The notes beneath the pieces are model-generated. The model had not been told where the DNA came from. It ran no database searches and saw only the letters and a program-made list of their open reading frames with translations. Of a stretch of 64,000 nucleotides of DNA, positions 1 through 12,309 are shown piece after piece. Made by a program: the position numbers and the translations under genes. Within the stretch, counting starts at the first letter, position 1. Each line of letters starts with the position of its first letter. Source of the DNA: Whitmania pigra (taxonomy: Eukaryota > Annelida > Clitellata > Hirudinida > Haemopidae). The stretch is taken from assembly GCA_021613335.1 (NCBI GenBank), contig JAJTWR010000063.1:95001-159000 (forward strand), read 5' to 3'.

Positions 1-205
1 TGATGATAGGGTGGTGGTGATGATACTGATGACGATGACGATGATGATGATGATCATGATAAGGTTATATTAATGAAGGTTATACTGATGGCATGTGATG
101 TGATATGGTGATACTGATGATGCTGGTGTTAGTAGTGATGCTGATGGTAATGATGATAATGATACTGATGATGATGTTGCTGATGATGGTGATGGTGATT
201 CTGAG
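1..205. repeat. degenerate (TGA)n/(GAT)n simple repeat
   Basis: The first two hundred bases are mostly tgatga/gatgat triplets with scattered substitutions. No coding exon is recognisable. An AT-rich stretch without visible features follows to about 550. Confidence 0.8.
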
Positions 206-554
206 GATTCAATCTTGAAGTCCTACCATGAAATAACTGATGCGAATTTCTAATCCGAGTCTGTTTAACGATTTGGAAATATTTTATTATGTTAAATTTA
301 TTTTTAACAATTTAAAACGAAAGAAACCAACCACAAAAACTACAAAGTTGTTTGTTCCATTTTTAAATTCAAGGTCTGCAACATCATCCCATCCCCAATA
401 AAACCGGCGTATAAACATTTAAGATTTAAAAAAAAAAAAAACATTTCGAAAAAATCGAAATACTTAATTCCATTCGTACTCCATTATGTGAGGCACTTCA
501 AAAGCAAAAAAACCTGCGAGCCAAAAACCGAAAGTTAAAATAAATATTTTCACT

Positions 555-684
555 TCAACCCACCACTACCCTACCCTACCCTACTCTACCCTACTCTACC
601 CTACCCTACCCTACTCTATCCTACTCTACCCTACTCTACCCTACTCTACCCTACCCTACCCTACTCTACCCTACCCTACCCTAT
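555..684. repeat. pentanucleotide CCCTA/CTCTA tandem repeat
   Basis: Tandem 5-bp units alternate between CCCTA and CTCTA for about 130 bp. The unit resembles the C-rich strand of telomere repeats (CCCTAA) but lacks one A, so it is not a canonical metazoan telomere repeat. Confidence 0.9.
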
Positions 685-837
685 GGACATATCCGGAACC
701 CCTCGCTTCGACGGTAACTCAAAATATTGAAGAGCAAGCTTTTGTTTCGGAGCGCATGCGTGTTCGATAATCTTGTTATAGGGAGGGAATCTAGTTGTAC
801 GAGCCTATGCATTGATATCGCTTTGAAATACGGTGGC

Positions 838-955
838 CGGATGGCTGGCGGATGGGGGGTAGTGGTTCGCCAGGGTGGTTTATGGTAGACGGATGGCTGG
901 TGGATGAGTGTAGCGGTTCGCCCTGGTGGTTTATGGTGGCTAGATGGCATGGCAG
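838..955. repeat. ~52-bp tandem duplication, two to three imperfect copies
   Basis: The motif ggatggctgg occurs at 839 and again at 891. Each copy is followed by a similar stretch ending in ggtggtttatggt, and a further partial copy begins near 934. No convincing ORF lies here; the overlapping minus-strand ORFs follow the repeat period. Confidence 0.65.
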
Positions 956-1166
956 GTGAGTTTGTGCGTCTACGCTGGGCATGTGGCATGTGAGTTGAGG
1001 TTGTATAGCTAGGGTATGATTGACCATATTGCCTGTGATTGTGGGGGATAATAATCCAAAGAATCGATAGCGATTTATGAAGTAGGACCGATTGAAATCA
1101 TTTTCAGTTTGTTTAAATTTGACCAAGTGTCATGGAATACTTTCCATACGATAATAATCTATGGCA

Positions 1167-1463
<297 letters not shown>

Positions 1464-2876
1464 ACAAAGTACAACATAAAGTCTCGTGGTCGACAATGCA
1501 ATACGAAGTGAAATAAATCCACAAATTCGAGTGACTAGATCTCAATTAACTCCACAAAAAAGGCTTCCACGCCAAACCCGACTCCAAGACCACCCTCAGG
1601 GCTATAAATAGAACTTACAACCGTGCGTGGCTCGCCCATGGGCCCCCTGGAGTAAACCTTTGCCATGGTAACATTCAATAGGGGTTAGTGAAGCGACCAG
1701 TTATGCAATCGTAAATTACAAGTTAGGGTTCAATGGGTTAGGAAAATTATTAAACACTGTGAAGACGATGTTGAGGACAATGATGAAGGTTGGAGATGTA
1801 ATGGCGCAATTTTTTTTAGATTTGTTAGGCCAATTTATCGGTTGCCCTTTGTGTTAATTATTTGTTATATTGGTTAGCATAAATAATCTGTACAGTATCA
1901 ATTTGTACTAATTTATGTTTAAATTATCCATTCATTAAATCATTAATTAATTTATTCATTAATTTTTACAGAGCAGGCGATTAAAATTCAATCGATTTAA
2001 ATTTCTTTTCATCAGATTGTCTGATTCATTAACACTCATGAATATTTAATCGACCACATGCTCCACCCATCCATCCACCAATCTTGGGTAACTCCCATTC
2101 CAACCCGTCTTTACAAATGGTCCCCCACAGACGTATCAGCAATAAAATATCTGGAAGCGATTTTCGAATTTCCTGGAATTTCCAAGCTCCAGGGCTTTCC
2201 AAGGGGAAGCCAGGTGCTCCGGCTTAGCACCTGGTACCCCTTCTGGATTTCCCAGCAGGAGTGGAAAGCGAATCCGGAGAGGTACACGTTTTGTGAGAGG
2301 TGGACCAGATGCTTGCTCGAACATCCTGATGATTTGAGATTTTCATGCGGGATTTTTATGGTTTTGTTGAGGCTTTCGGTTTCAGATTGTTTGATTTTTT
2401 GATTTATTTATTATTTTTTTTATTGAATTGTAATTTGTTTTAATGTAACTGATTGTATTTGAATTATTTAATATGGATTATAAGGAATTCATTTAGCAGA
2501 TTAATTGATTGGTTTAGACAATAATTATTTTAATAATTGTTTTCTTAAAAATTACTTGTTAATATTCCAATTGTTCATTAGCATCATCACCATCACTATC
2601 ATCATCACCACCATCATCATCATCATCATCATCAGTAAGAAATTGTTGATTCAATTCTTCCATTTCCACAGGAATCAAAAAAATACAGAAAACAAACCCT
2701 CGAGTGCCAAATAAAAAGAAATGACTGCAAAAATAGAAATAAAAATAAAAAAACTGAAAAATAAATTATAAAATCCAAGAAGAATATTTCAAAACAATAT
2801 TGAACACAAAAAGAATAATAACAAATAAATTAAATAGTTAAAACTTTTAATAGTTAAAGCTTAAGGTGCTTTAACA

Positions 2877-2877
2877 C

Positions 2878-2910
<33 letters not shown>

Positions 2911-2952
2911 TATTATTATTATTATTATATTATTATTATTATTATTATTATA

Positions 2953-3017
<65 letters not shown>

Positions 3018-3040
3018 TATTATCATCATCATCATCATGA
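2877..3040. repeat. (ATT)n microsatellite ending in (CAT)n
   Basis: About 145 bp of ATT triplets run into a short CAT tract. Another CAT tract lies nearby at 2,582-2,633. Confidence 0.95.
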
Positions 3041-3195
3041 CGACAGGCATAATCGCGTCTCGAAGAGTACACTTTTTGTTGGCAAACGCGGACAAAGACC
3101 CGGTGTCGCGTGATCATGAAGGTGCTCAGAAGCAGACGTCACATGCAAAAGCTGGACTCATGCCGGGTTCTTGACGATGCTTTTTTATTAGCGAC

Positions 3196-3428
3196 ACGTC
3201 GTCGTCATCGTCGTCGTCATCATCATAGTCATCGTCGTCGTCATAGTCATCGTCATAGTCATCGTCATAGTCATCGTCATAGTCATCATCGTCGTCATCA
3301 TAGTCATCGTCATAGTCATCGTCATAGTCATCGTCGTCGTCATAGTCATCGTCATAGTCATCGTCATAGTCATCATCATAGTCATCATCATAGTCATCGT
3401 CATAGTCATCGTCGTCGTTATCGTTATT
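3196..3428. repeat. higher-order 12-bp repeat of CATAGTCATCGT type
   Basis: Twelve-base units made of two related hexamers (catagt and catcgt) are tandemly repeated for about 230 bp, with local variation between catcgtcgt and catcatcat. The reading frames give His/Arg/Ser or Met/Thr repeats on opposite strands, as expected for a simple repeat rather than a gene. Confidence 0.9.
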
Positions 3429-3439
3429 AATACCATCAC

Positions 3440-5760
3440 AACATATCGCTTATCAATGTATTGATAATTAATTTTGTATATTTTAAAATATGCATTACTT
3501 AATTTACGTATTAACTAATCCATAGGTATTTTCATCTTTGTCCTTCTTCTATCGTAGGGGAAAAATTGGCATCCATTCAACCCAAACCCAAGAAAGATTA
3601 TTCGAATCAGGGGCCTTTTTTTTTATCAGGTTAAGTACTTCTTGAGGTCTAAACCAGCTTCATTTCTTATAACAATTTCAAACATTTCTATAAAATAAAA
3701 ATAAAAATAAAATTACAAATTCACAAAACATTTCATCGCTCGGGGACAACCATTCCCTGAGTTCCTATTTTATTCACGAGCTTCCCCTATTCACAATCGC
3801 CGATCTTTGGGCACAGACTCCTGAAGCAGACACCAACGCCTCAGTTTTTTGCAATTCTCTTTATTTTGTGTCTAAAAATTCTGGGGAAAAAAATGCAAAA
3901 GACCAAAAAAATATGCCCTTAGGATTATTCCGATGACTTCTGTAGGTTTGTGTGACGCGCTTGGTCATTTGCGCATTTGGAGATTACTTAAGGAGTGCAA
4001 TGTCATTGACATCATCCCAGCCACTAAGCCGCTGTGTACTTGTTGTGAAAGTTGGACAAATTGCCGAGGATTTTGCTGTCGTCTTGTCCCGGACGGTCCA
4101 CTTTCTGAATCGATTTTCTGGCTTTCTGAAGATTCGGCTGGCCACTGAAATTCTCTCAGAGGAGCGAACGAAACGGGAGCCAATTTCTCGACGACGACAG
4201 GTTAGAAACTCCAGGAATGAACGAAATGCATTTATTCGTCATCACATTCAAGTTACTGTCATCGCTATTGATTTTTAATGTCTACACGCTAAAAACAATA
4301 TTAATAATAACATAATAGTATGAGTCAATTTATCTACTTCAAAAATTTACATATTATTAGTAACATATTTTTATTAATCAACAGTCTAACTACCAGAGTC
4401 ATTAACCATTTATTAAAAAGATTAAAAATAGCTGCTTCTCAGGAAAAAAAAACATCGGGGATCAAAATTGTAATCTCCCTCGCTTAGATTTATTCCTTCG
4501 AACCGAGTGACGGCGAAGACGAAGATGGGTAAAAAAATTCCAACGAAACGAAGCCATTCGTCAGCAACTGCAACTTGCAAAGAACTTCGGAGGAACAAGA
4601 AGATCGGCAAATCGCAGATTGGACTAACAATTGTTATTTGTTCGTTTTATTTATTTTTTAAAAGAAAAAAACAAAAAAGTAAAACTAGATTTAAAATGTA
4701 TTATAAAAATCACCCTCAATTAATGCCCAATTCGCCAGTTGATCGAAAGTAATAGGTAGTTTGCGTGTTGCCTAGATGAGACAAACGGCGTGGTCCTTCA
4801 TCTCGGGAGATCTATTTATGGCGTTCTTACCTTCTCGATGTAAATTAGCTCAACCAGGTATTAAAGGAAATCTGTTGTTTTAGTTAATTTTTGTTTTCCA
4901 ACAAAAGATGATTTCGTTCTAATATACTCAGCCAAGGCCTGTTTTTCAGTGCTTGGCAGCTTGTGACATGACAGATAAGGTTGAAATCAAGTTATTATGA
5001 CCTTGCAACATCTCATTTCTCCATTGCCACATTTCATTTCCTCATGCAGTCCATCCGGACAGCTACCCTCCACCCAACAATCCAGTCTTCATTGACCTTC
5101 TCATGCATAACTTTATTTGCTTGTTCATTTTCCTGTAGTAAGCACAATCATTCCCATTTGTTTCGTTTTATTGTCGGATGTCAATGCGCGTCTATCGGCA
5201 TTATTTAAACCTGAAATGTGTCAACGTTGTTTAACGGACGGATGGAAAGATTCTAAAGGATTGATTGATTGATTGATCCATTCATTCATTCATTGGCTGA
5301 TTGATGGAGTGGACCTAAACTGATAGGTCGAAGGCAGATCAGATCAGACAATCAAGATTCGTCCATTCACATCCACACATCAGATCCATGATCCAGTCCA
5401 CGATCAAATGACTTACCTACGGCAATTACTCTGGACTCCTAAAACACTATCATGGTTCAGTAGATGAATTCCTAATGAATGCTATTCATAAATAGATGCT
5501 CAGATGCTTGGATGAATTGGCACCAAGGAAGACAAATTGAAGCGAACAAACAGAGCAAGAGAAGTCTGAAGTGCTCGGGGCGCTAACAGCGTCAGGAAGC
5601 AGAGAAAGCGTCAGCGATGGACAGCAACGACGACCGCAGCACAATGGGAAGAATAAGTCACACAATAAACGCGCCAACACCTCGGCGGACAAGCAGACGC
5701 GAGTCCCACTATCAACATGGGCCTCGTTATGGCATGATTCATGTGGGAACAGCACGCAGG
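3440..5760. other. no gene recognised
   Basis: Mostly AT-rich unique sequence. Short ORFs around 3,933-4,278 and 4,422-4,752 overlap one another on both strands and have no recognisable motif, start context or splice pattern. I do not call a gene here. Confidence 0.5.
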
Positions 5761-5762
5761 TG

Positions 5763-5925
5763 GGTGGATGGGTGGGTGGACGGACGGACGGATGAATGGA
5801 TGGATGGATGGATGGATGGATGGATGGATGGATGGATGGATGGATGGATGGATGGATGGATGGATGGATGGATGGATGGATGGATGGATGGATGGATGGA
5901 TGGATGATGGATGGATGGATGGATG
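5763..5925. repeat. (GGAT)n microsatellite
   Basis: About 150 bp of ggat tetranucleotides with a few ggtggatgggtggacggac variants at the left end. The long Trp-Met-Asp-Gly ORF over it is a repeat artefact. Confidence 0.95.
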
Positions 5926-5936
5926 AATAGATTCTA

Positions 5937-5990
5937 GGCCTCTGACGCTACGCTTAAGGCGCCATATAAATAAACTATTATTATTATTAG
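5937..5990 (+). mobile_element. retroposon 3' tail with (ATT)n end, copy A
   Basis: A 30-35 bp block ending in cttaaggcgccatataaat runs directly into (ATT)5. A closely related block followed by an ATT tract is at 12,055. Matching 3' ends with microsatellite tails at unlinked sites suggest a SINE or LINE 3' end. No body or target duplication was identified. Confidence 0.5.
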
Positions 5991-6141
5991 AGGCGTGAAT
6001 AGAAATGAATTAATAAAAGGATAGGATGAATGGAGGGATGGAGAACGAGTGGATGGATGGATTGAAAGCCGAATGAACGAGAGAGAAAAGACAGATCGAT
6101 CGATCGATGAATGCCTGGATAGAGAGACGCGTCTACGGATG

Positions 6142-6749
6142 ATTGGATGAATGAATGAATGAATGAATGAATGAATGATGAATGAATGAATGAATGAATG
6201 AATGAATGACTGAATGAATGAATGAATGAATGAATGAATGAATGAATGAATGAATGAATGAATGAATGAATGAATGAATGAATGAATGAATGAATGACTG
6301 ATGAATGAATGAATGAATGAATGAATGAATGAATGAATGAATGAATGAATGAATGAATGAATGAATGAATGAGAATGAATGAATGACTGAATGAATGAAT
6401 GAATGAATGAATGAATGAATGAATGAATGAATGAATGAATGAATGAATGAATGATGAATGAATGAATGACTGAATGAATGAATGAATGAATGAATGAATG
6501 AATGAATGAATGAATGAATGAATGAATGAATGAATGAATGACTGAATGAATGAATGAATGAATGAATGAATGAATGAATGAATGAATGAATGAATGAATG
6601 AATGAATTGAATGAATGAATGAATGATGAATGAATGAATGATGAATGAATGAATGAATGACTGAATGAATGAATGAATGAATGAATGAATGACTGAATGA
6701 ATGAATGAATGAATGAATGAATGAATGAATGAATGAATGAATGAATGAA
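6142..6749. repeat. (GAAT)n microsatellite, ~600 bp
   Basis: Nearly continuous gaat/atga tetranucleotides with sporadic gac and single-base slips. Ile-His-Ser-Phe ORFs of about 300 residues on the minus strand survive only because the repeat has no stop codon in that frame; they are not genes. Confidence 0.97.
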
Positions 6750-9438
6750 GCGAGGCTGGATGAGCGCAGAAACAAACGAGCGATCGGTCGAGAAGGTTCG
6801 AACCGTAAAACTCTTGAATTGATGCCGGGAAAGAAATTCAAATACAAAAATCTTCTTCCCACGAACCGAAAACCGAGAGATGCTATTGTTATTTATCGCG
6901 TTATTTGTCTTCAATATCGACCCAAAGACCATTTCTTTATGTACAGAAATGCAAGATTTCTCGGACGATTTCATAATTTTTTTTTAAAGTTATTTATTTA
7001 TTTGTCTTATTTGTTTTTCATATATAATTTTTTAAAGTTATTTATTTATTTGTCTTATTTGTATTTCAAACGATGTCAAAGGATTTTTAACTGGCTTGCA
7101 TGACCAGCATTGACATGAAAAGCATTCGAGAAAAGACATCTCCAAATATCTCAAATTAAAAATTATTTTCGACGTGTAAATAATTTCTTTGAAAAAGGAA
7201 ATTGTCGATTCCGTCCGCGGTTTATCAGAGTAAATTTAAAATTATTTACAACAACAATTATATTTAACATAATTATTTAACATAATAAGTATGCGCCAAA
7301 TAAATGGAGCAGCGTAGTCTCATTAGTAGTCTACGATGTCGATTACTAGTAACCATTCAAAATAAAAATTAAAATTTTAACACAACAAAATTTCTATTTT
7401 AAATTAAAATGTGTCAAATTCAATTCTGCTGCGATGATAATTCTTTAATTAATTTAAGAAGTTATTTTCGTCTTCAATTTTTGTCGTCAATTCCTTCGTT
7501 GGAAAGGTGGAACACTTTTTGGCTCGGTGACTTTGGCAACTTCCACTGAACTTCCACGGCTGCATTAATCATTGTAATCATCGTTGTTCGTCATCGTCCT
7601 TGCTTAAAGGTAAGTAAAGGCATTTTTAATCTCGAATGTCATTTAACTTTATGTCTTATTTTCATTCAAAGAATTCATTCATTTTGTTGATTTGTTCAAT
7701 TATTCATTCATTTTTGGTCAATAAATCTTTCTTATTTTTAATTTATTTTGAATTTGCGATAACATCTTGCATCTGGATCTGGTTAATCACATACAACCAG
7801 GATTAGATGTTAAGAGTAGAACTTTTAAATAAATGTAAAAAAAACTGATGATAAAAATGATGAAAATGTCAGTACCAACAGTAACAGTCCAATCAGGCAA
7901 CTAATGTTTAAGAATTATTTTTAGAAATTTCTTTAAGACTACCTATCGGCAATACACACCGGTAAAGATGGATTTACGATGTACAAGATATAAAAGACAT
8001 ACCAGTAATCTAATAGTACACAGATGACGTCATCAAACGAAATATGAAGTAATCAAACGAAATACGACATGTTACCAAAACACACGATGTGACGCAATAA
8101 AAACATTACACAGACGTCGCCAAAGCGCACAACAGCAGATGGTCACAAATGGCCACATTGGGCTAACAGATGGAGCTTCAAAGGGATGGAATGAAAACAT
8201 ATTTTGTTTTTAATTTTGATTGATCGACGCTTCAAGATGAGCAACGATGACGTGATTCGACAGATGAGATGATTCTACAAAAAAAAAATAAATATATATA
8301 TATATATATATTCTGTTCTTTTTTTAGAAATTTAGCGGGAAAATCTTTTTAGCATCATTCTTAATTAGCATCGTTTGCTTTCATAAGTGATGCGTTCGGT
8401 TTTTTGTTTGTCAGGATAATAAGTCGTTCAAGTTTTTTTTTATTCAATTAATTAATTAATTAATTAATAATTATAAAATTATTTTTTTTATTTATTTCAT
8501 GTTTAACTCTGCTGAATGAGAATAAAATTTAAAGTAAAATGTTTTTTGTTCTCTTTAAGTCGCCCATCTTGTTTTTCGTCGGTGATTAATAGGTCGACAA
8601 AACTTAAAAAGTAATGAAAAATATTTGTTTTTCTTCTTTCACATTAATAATGCTTGATAATTTTTTTTTCTTTTAAATTTCATTAATTCATTTTTGTCGA
8701 TGTAAATGCATTCGCACGAATTAGTTTTATTCAAGAACCATTTTAGAAGATGCAGGAGATTTACAGTTGTCTTGAAGATGAAAAGGTGCGCTTCCGATAA
8801 TTGATAAATCCGTGTTTATTAAAATAATAGCAAAGAAATGATTCGCTCCATTTAGCAAAGTATTTTTCTTCTGTCACATTGACAAGAGATAAATATGATT
8901 CTCATTAAAAACTGTGTCCTCGTTTTGATGAAGTGCCCTGGTTTGGGATGAGATTATTTTTTATTTATTTCATTTTATTTATTTTATTTATTTTATTTTT
9001 TGAATATGGAGATGCAATATAACGCACGCATAATTAATATCCGACTGATTTATTTAGAATATTTTGTAAATAATAATTTAATTTATTGTTTGCTCGGCGA
9101 AAAGGCAAACTTAACTTTCTAAGTCTGCCTCGTCTGGGATTTCTTGATTTATATTAAAAATTAAATAAATATTTGTTTCATTTGTTTACACGAATTCTTG
9201 AAATTAAGTTATTTATTAAATTAAGTTATTAAGTTTCTATTTTCATGAAATAAAAGAAAATTGCAGATTCGCGATGACATTTTGTGGTCGACATTTTTAT
9301 TTTTCAAACTTCGCTCATCTGAACCTGAAAGGGGTCAGTGACCTTTCACTTTGAAATTGACCTTGCGATGCTGATTTGTGCTCAATCATGACCTCGCGTT
9401 GGCTAGTCAGACAGACGAAGTAAAATTTTTAATAACTC

Positions 9439-9471
<33 letters not shown>

Positions 9472-9700
9472 TTAATAATTAAAATTAATAATAAAATAGT
9501 AATTAATAAGACACTAAATACCATTAACTAAATAGTGCATAAGCTCAGCATGTAATTCTCGTTATGATTTATTAACTTATTATTAAACATGGAGAAATAA
9601 GACATAAAAATAAAACCTATACATAAACATATTTAAATGATAAAATGATTAAAATAAAACCTATACCCATTCAAATGATAAAAAAAAACTTTCAAAAAAT
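6750..9700. other. gene-poor AT-rich DNA
   Basis: No coding exon could be supported. A good splice-donor consensus (aag|gtaagt) at about 7,610 follows a less AT-rich stretch (7,500-7,609) and might mark an untranslated 5' exon, but no linked coding exon is visible. Short TA and AATT runs occur near 8,290 and 8,450. Confidence 0.4.
9328..9412. promoter_or_regulatory. cluster of nuclear-receptor-like half-sites
   Basis: Within 85 bp there is an inverted GGTCA/TGACC pair (ggggtcagtgaccttt), then attgaccttgc and catgacctcgc. These match AGGTCA-type half-sites bound by nuclear receptors, the second resembling an extended TCAAGGTCA site. This is a motif match only, and no nearby gene start is firmly known. 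Confidence 0.25.
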
Positions 9701-9719
9701 TACAACAAATACTTAATAC

Positions 9720-9989
9720 TTAATAACAAAGACAAGAACTATCAATCTTTTCAACTTTAAAACAACCAATAATTTCGTCGATTCCTAGCGTTTCGAAAGT
9801 CTTGTCCTCAAAACCTTGTCTTGAGTCTCGAGTCACATCCGGGCCTTCATTCCCTTTGAAGACGTTTAGCCACTTAGCTCCTTTTCTATTTGTTAACATC
9901 TCGAGACATTCTGTCTCTTCCGTGCTTCCTTCGTGGACGAGCTTTGATGTGCTGACGATGAATGGGGACTTATCGATTTCCAGCGACAT
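9720..9989 (-). CDS. hypothetical small ORF (89 aa)
   Basis: An ATG-to-stop ORF of 89 codons that is less AT-rich than its surroundings and not low-complexity. It is acidic and mixed in composition (begins MSLEIDKSPF, ends DSSCLCY), without a signal peptide, TM segment or recognised motif. A possible AATAAA signal on the same strand lies about 150 bp downstream (near 9,567). It could be a small gene, a single exon of a larger gene, or chance. No function is assigned. Confidence 0.25.
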   Translation of the reverse strand: MSLEIDKSPFIVSTSKLVHEGSTEETECLEMLTNRKGAKWLNVFKGNEGPDVTRDSRQGFEDKTFETLGIDEIIGCFKVEKIDSSCLCY

Positions 9990-10486
9990 TTAATGTGTTG
10001 CTTCTGGATTTCTGGCTAAAATTCAGAAAAGTCATCTTTGATGGGATTTCTTTTTTTTTTTTCTATCTCCGAGGATGGAGTGGGGGTGATAAAAACTTCT
10101 CGGAGATTTTAAAAAACTTTTTCAATAATTCCGAAATAATCTGACGAGCCAGTTTTTGTTTGTAAGCCTCTAAAGATTTGCAAAAGAAAAAATAAAATAA
10201 AAAATAAAAAATAAAATAAACGCAATGAAAGAAAATGTAGCGAAACGCTTGCGAACCTTCCAGATGACGTTGTTTATTTTCAAATCGATTTGCACTTGTC
10301 CATACACTTTAATTTAATTCATCATTCGATTCAATTAATTTCTCACAAAATCGATTCAAAAAACTATAAATAGCTAATGACCAAAAAAAAATGGCCGAAT
10401 GAATTTCATTCCACTTCTTGTGGTTCCAAAGTAAGCTTCGGTTTTTGCTAAAAAAACCTGAAAGTTGAGTTATTAATAATAATTAA

Positions 10487-10600
10487 GAGTTATTAATGAA
10501 TATTAATTACAAGTTATTAATGAATATTAATTACAAGTTATTAATGAATATTAATTACAAGTTATTAATGAATATTAATTAGAAGTTATTGATGAATATT
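10487..10600. repeat. 24-bp minisatellite, ~4.5 copies
   Basis: The unit aagttattaatgaatatta plus five bases is repeated with a 24-bp period and almost no divergence until the last copy. Confidence 0.9.
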
Positions 10601-11094
10601 AAAAAGCCCAGAATTCGCAAGTTACAACTCCGCATTGCAGCATTCGCTCGAAAACAAATTTTGGACACGCCCGAGATTACTGTGCCGTGGAGTTGAATAA
10701 GAGAAGGACTGCAAGTTTTCATGAAGTTGCATGAGGAAAGATTAGCATGAGACGTGACTTAGTCATCGCCTAGGATTTGTCAAGGCGTGATAAAACTACC
10801 TCGAGAAATTTCAACAGGCTCATAGTCTGGCAGTTCGACTCCCGGGTTGGACCGTAACGGGAATATTTGCATTCGTTCTTCAGGCGATAAAATATCCTCC
10901 CCAGGAAATGCCGTCAGAAACACAAGCTTCATTGGTCACAGGAATTTCGCCTCGAGTGAAAATGACTTTCTTGTCGTAGTTTCAATCAAATGAAAGTTTC
11001 CGGAATAAATATATTTCTGACTGCTCAGTTCTATTTTTGTTTTCTTTTTCGTGGTCATTCGAGGATAAATGCAAATAATTAATCAACCGATTAA

Positions 11095-11283
11095 ACAAAT
11101 ATAATATAGATATAACAAATGTAATATAAATATAACAAATGTAATATAAATATAACAAATGTAATATAAATATAACAAATGTAATATAAATATAACAAAT
11201 GTAATATAAATATAACAAATGTAATATAAATATAACAAATGTAATATAAATATAACAAATGTAATATAAATATAACAATATAA
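11095..11283. repeat. 20-bp minisatellite, ~9 copies
   Basis: Perfect 20-bp periodicity of aacaaatgtaatataaatat. Ile/Tyr/Leu-rich minus-strand ORFs across it are repeat artefacts. Confidence 0.95.
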
Positions 11284-12052
11284 AATACAAATTCGACTAT
11301 CTTCAAATCTTAGGACTTTCTCTGGTAAACTTTGAATGCTAGGAATTCAATTCAATTGTATCATTTCAAGCAGATTCGAAGCACTGAGGTAAAAGTGTTT
11401 TTATATATATATATTATTTATTTTTGTGTGAAACAAACAGTTTCAAGGAAATCTTAGTCCGATGTTTTGCTCAATTTGGCAGCTCTGCACGCCATTTATT
11501 TTGATAATATGCGCACGATAACAAAGAAATAATCACAGATGGAAAAAAATGTTTTCCAAAAGCACCGAGCAAATTTCTTTGTAAAGACAGTTTTCAAAAA
11601 TTTCAAAGTGAACCAGTTTCAGAATGGAGGATTTGGGAATTATTATTATTATTATTATTTATTCTATCAATGCGTTTATTTTACAAATTACTGGAAAATT
11701 ATTGAGTTTGTTTATGTCCCTTGATCGAGATTAACATAAATTGGTGCAATATTATAGATAAAAGTAACAGCATTAAATAAAAATTATTGGCATCTTTTTA
11801 TTCAAATTATTCAGTTGCTGTTATTACATTGTTACTTCATTCTCGGCCACTTAGACACATTTTCGCTTCTCATGGCATTTTAATTTTTTTTAATTAATTT
11901 AATCCAATTTCCATCTGTACATATTTAAATAATTAAATAAAGTTTAATTCAGAAATATCAAATTCGTGTAGATAATGTCTTGTTATTGCTGGATGATGTG
12001 ATGATTTTGGAAATGCAAATTGGAGTATTTCAGGACATCCACACAGGAATCA

Positions 12053-12097
12053 AGGCGCCTCTGATACTACTCTTAAGGTGCCATATAAATGAAATAT
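12053..12097 (+). mobile_element. retroposon 3' tail with (ATT)n end, copy B
   Basis: The block ending in cttaaggtgccatataaat matches copy A at 5,937 with few differences and is followed at once by a 200-bp ATT tract. It is interpreted as the 3' end of the same short retroposon family. Confidence 0.5.
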
Positions 12098-12306
<209 letters not shown>

Positions 12307-12309
12307 ATA

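Noticed and set aside
2058..2402. 114-aa ORF with some Gly-Pro words in other frames, suggesting a collagen exon
   Set aside because: The Gly-X-Y register is not maintained in any frame and no splice-bounded exon fits.
3933..4278. Overlapping ORFs on both strands
   Set aside because: No motif, no splice structure; both strands are equally open, as expected by chance in a GC-richer patch.
5934..6974. 346-aa and 291-aa minus-strand ORFs rich in Ile-His-Ser-Phe
   Set aside because: They coincide with the GAAT microsatellite, which lacks stop codons in these frames; no non-repeat domain is present.
10640..10980. GC-richer patch with words resembling a tRNA T-arm (gttcgactcccggg) and short open frames
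   Set aside because: No cloverleaf can be folded around it and the frames close quickly on both strands.
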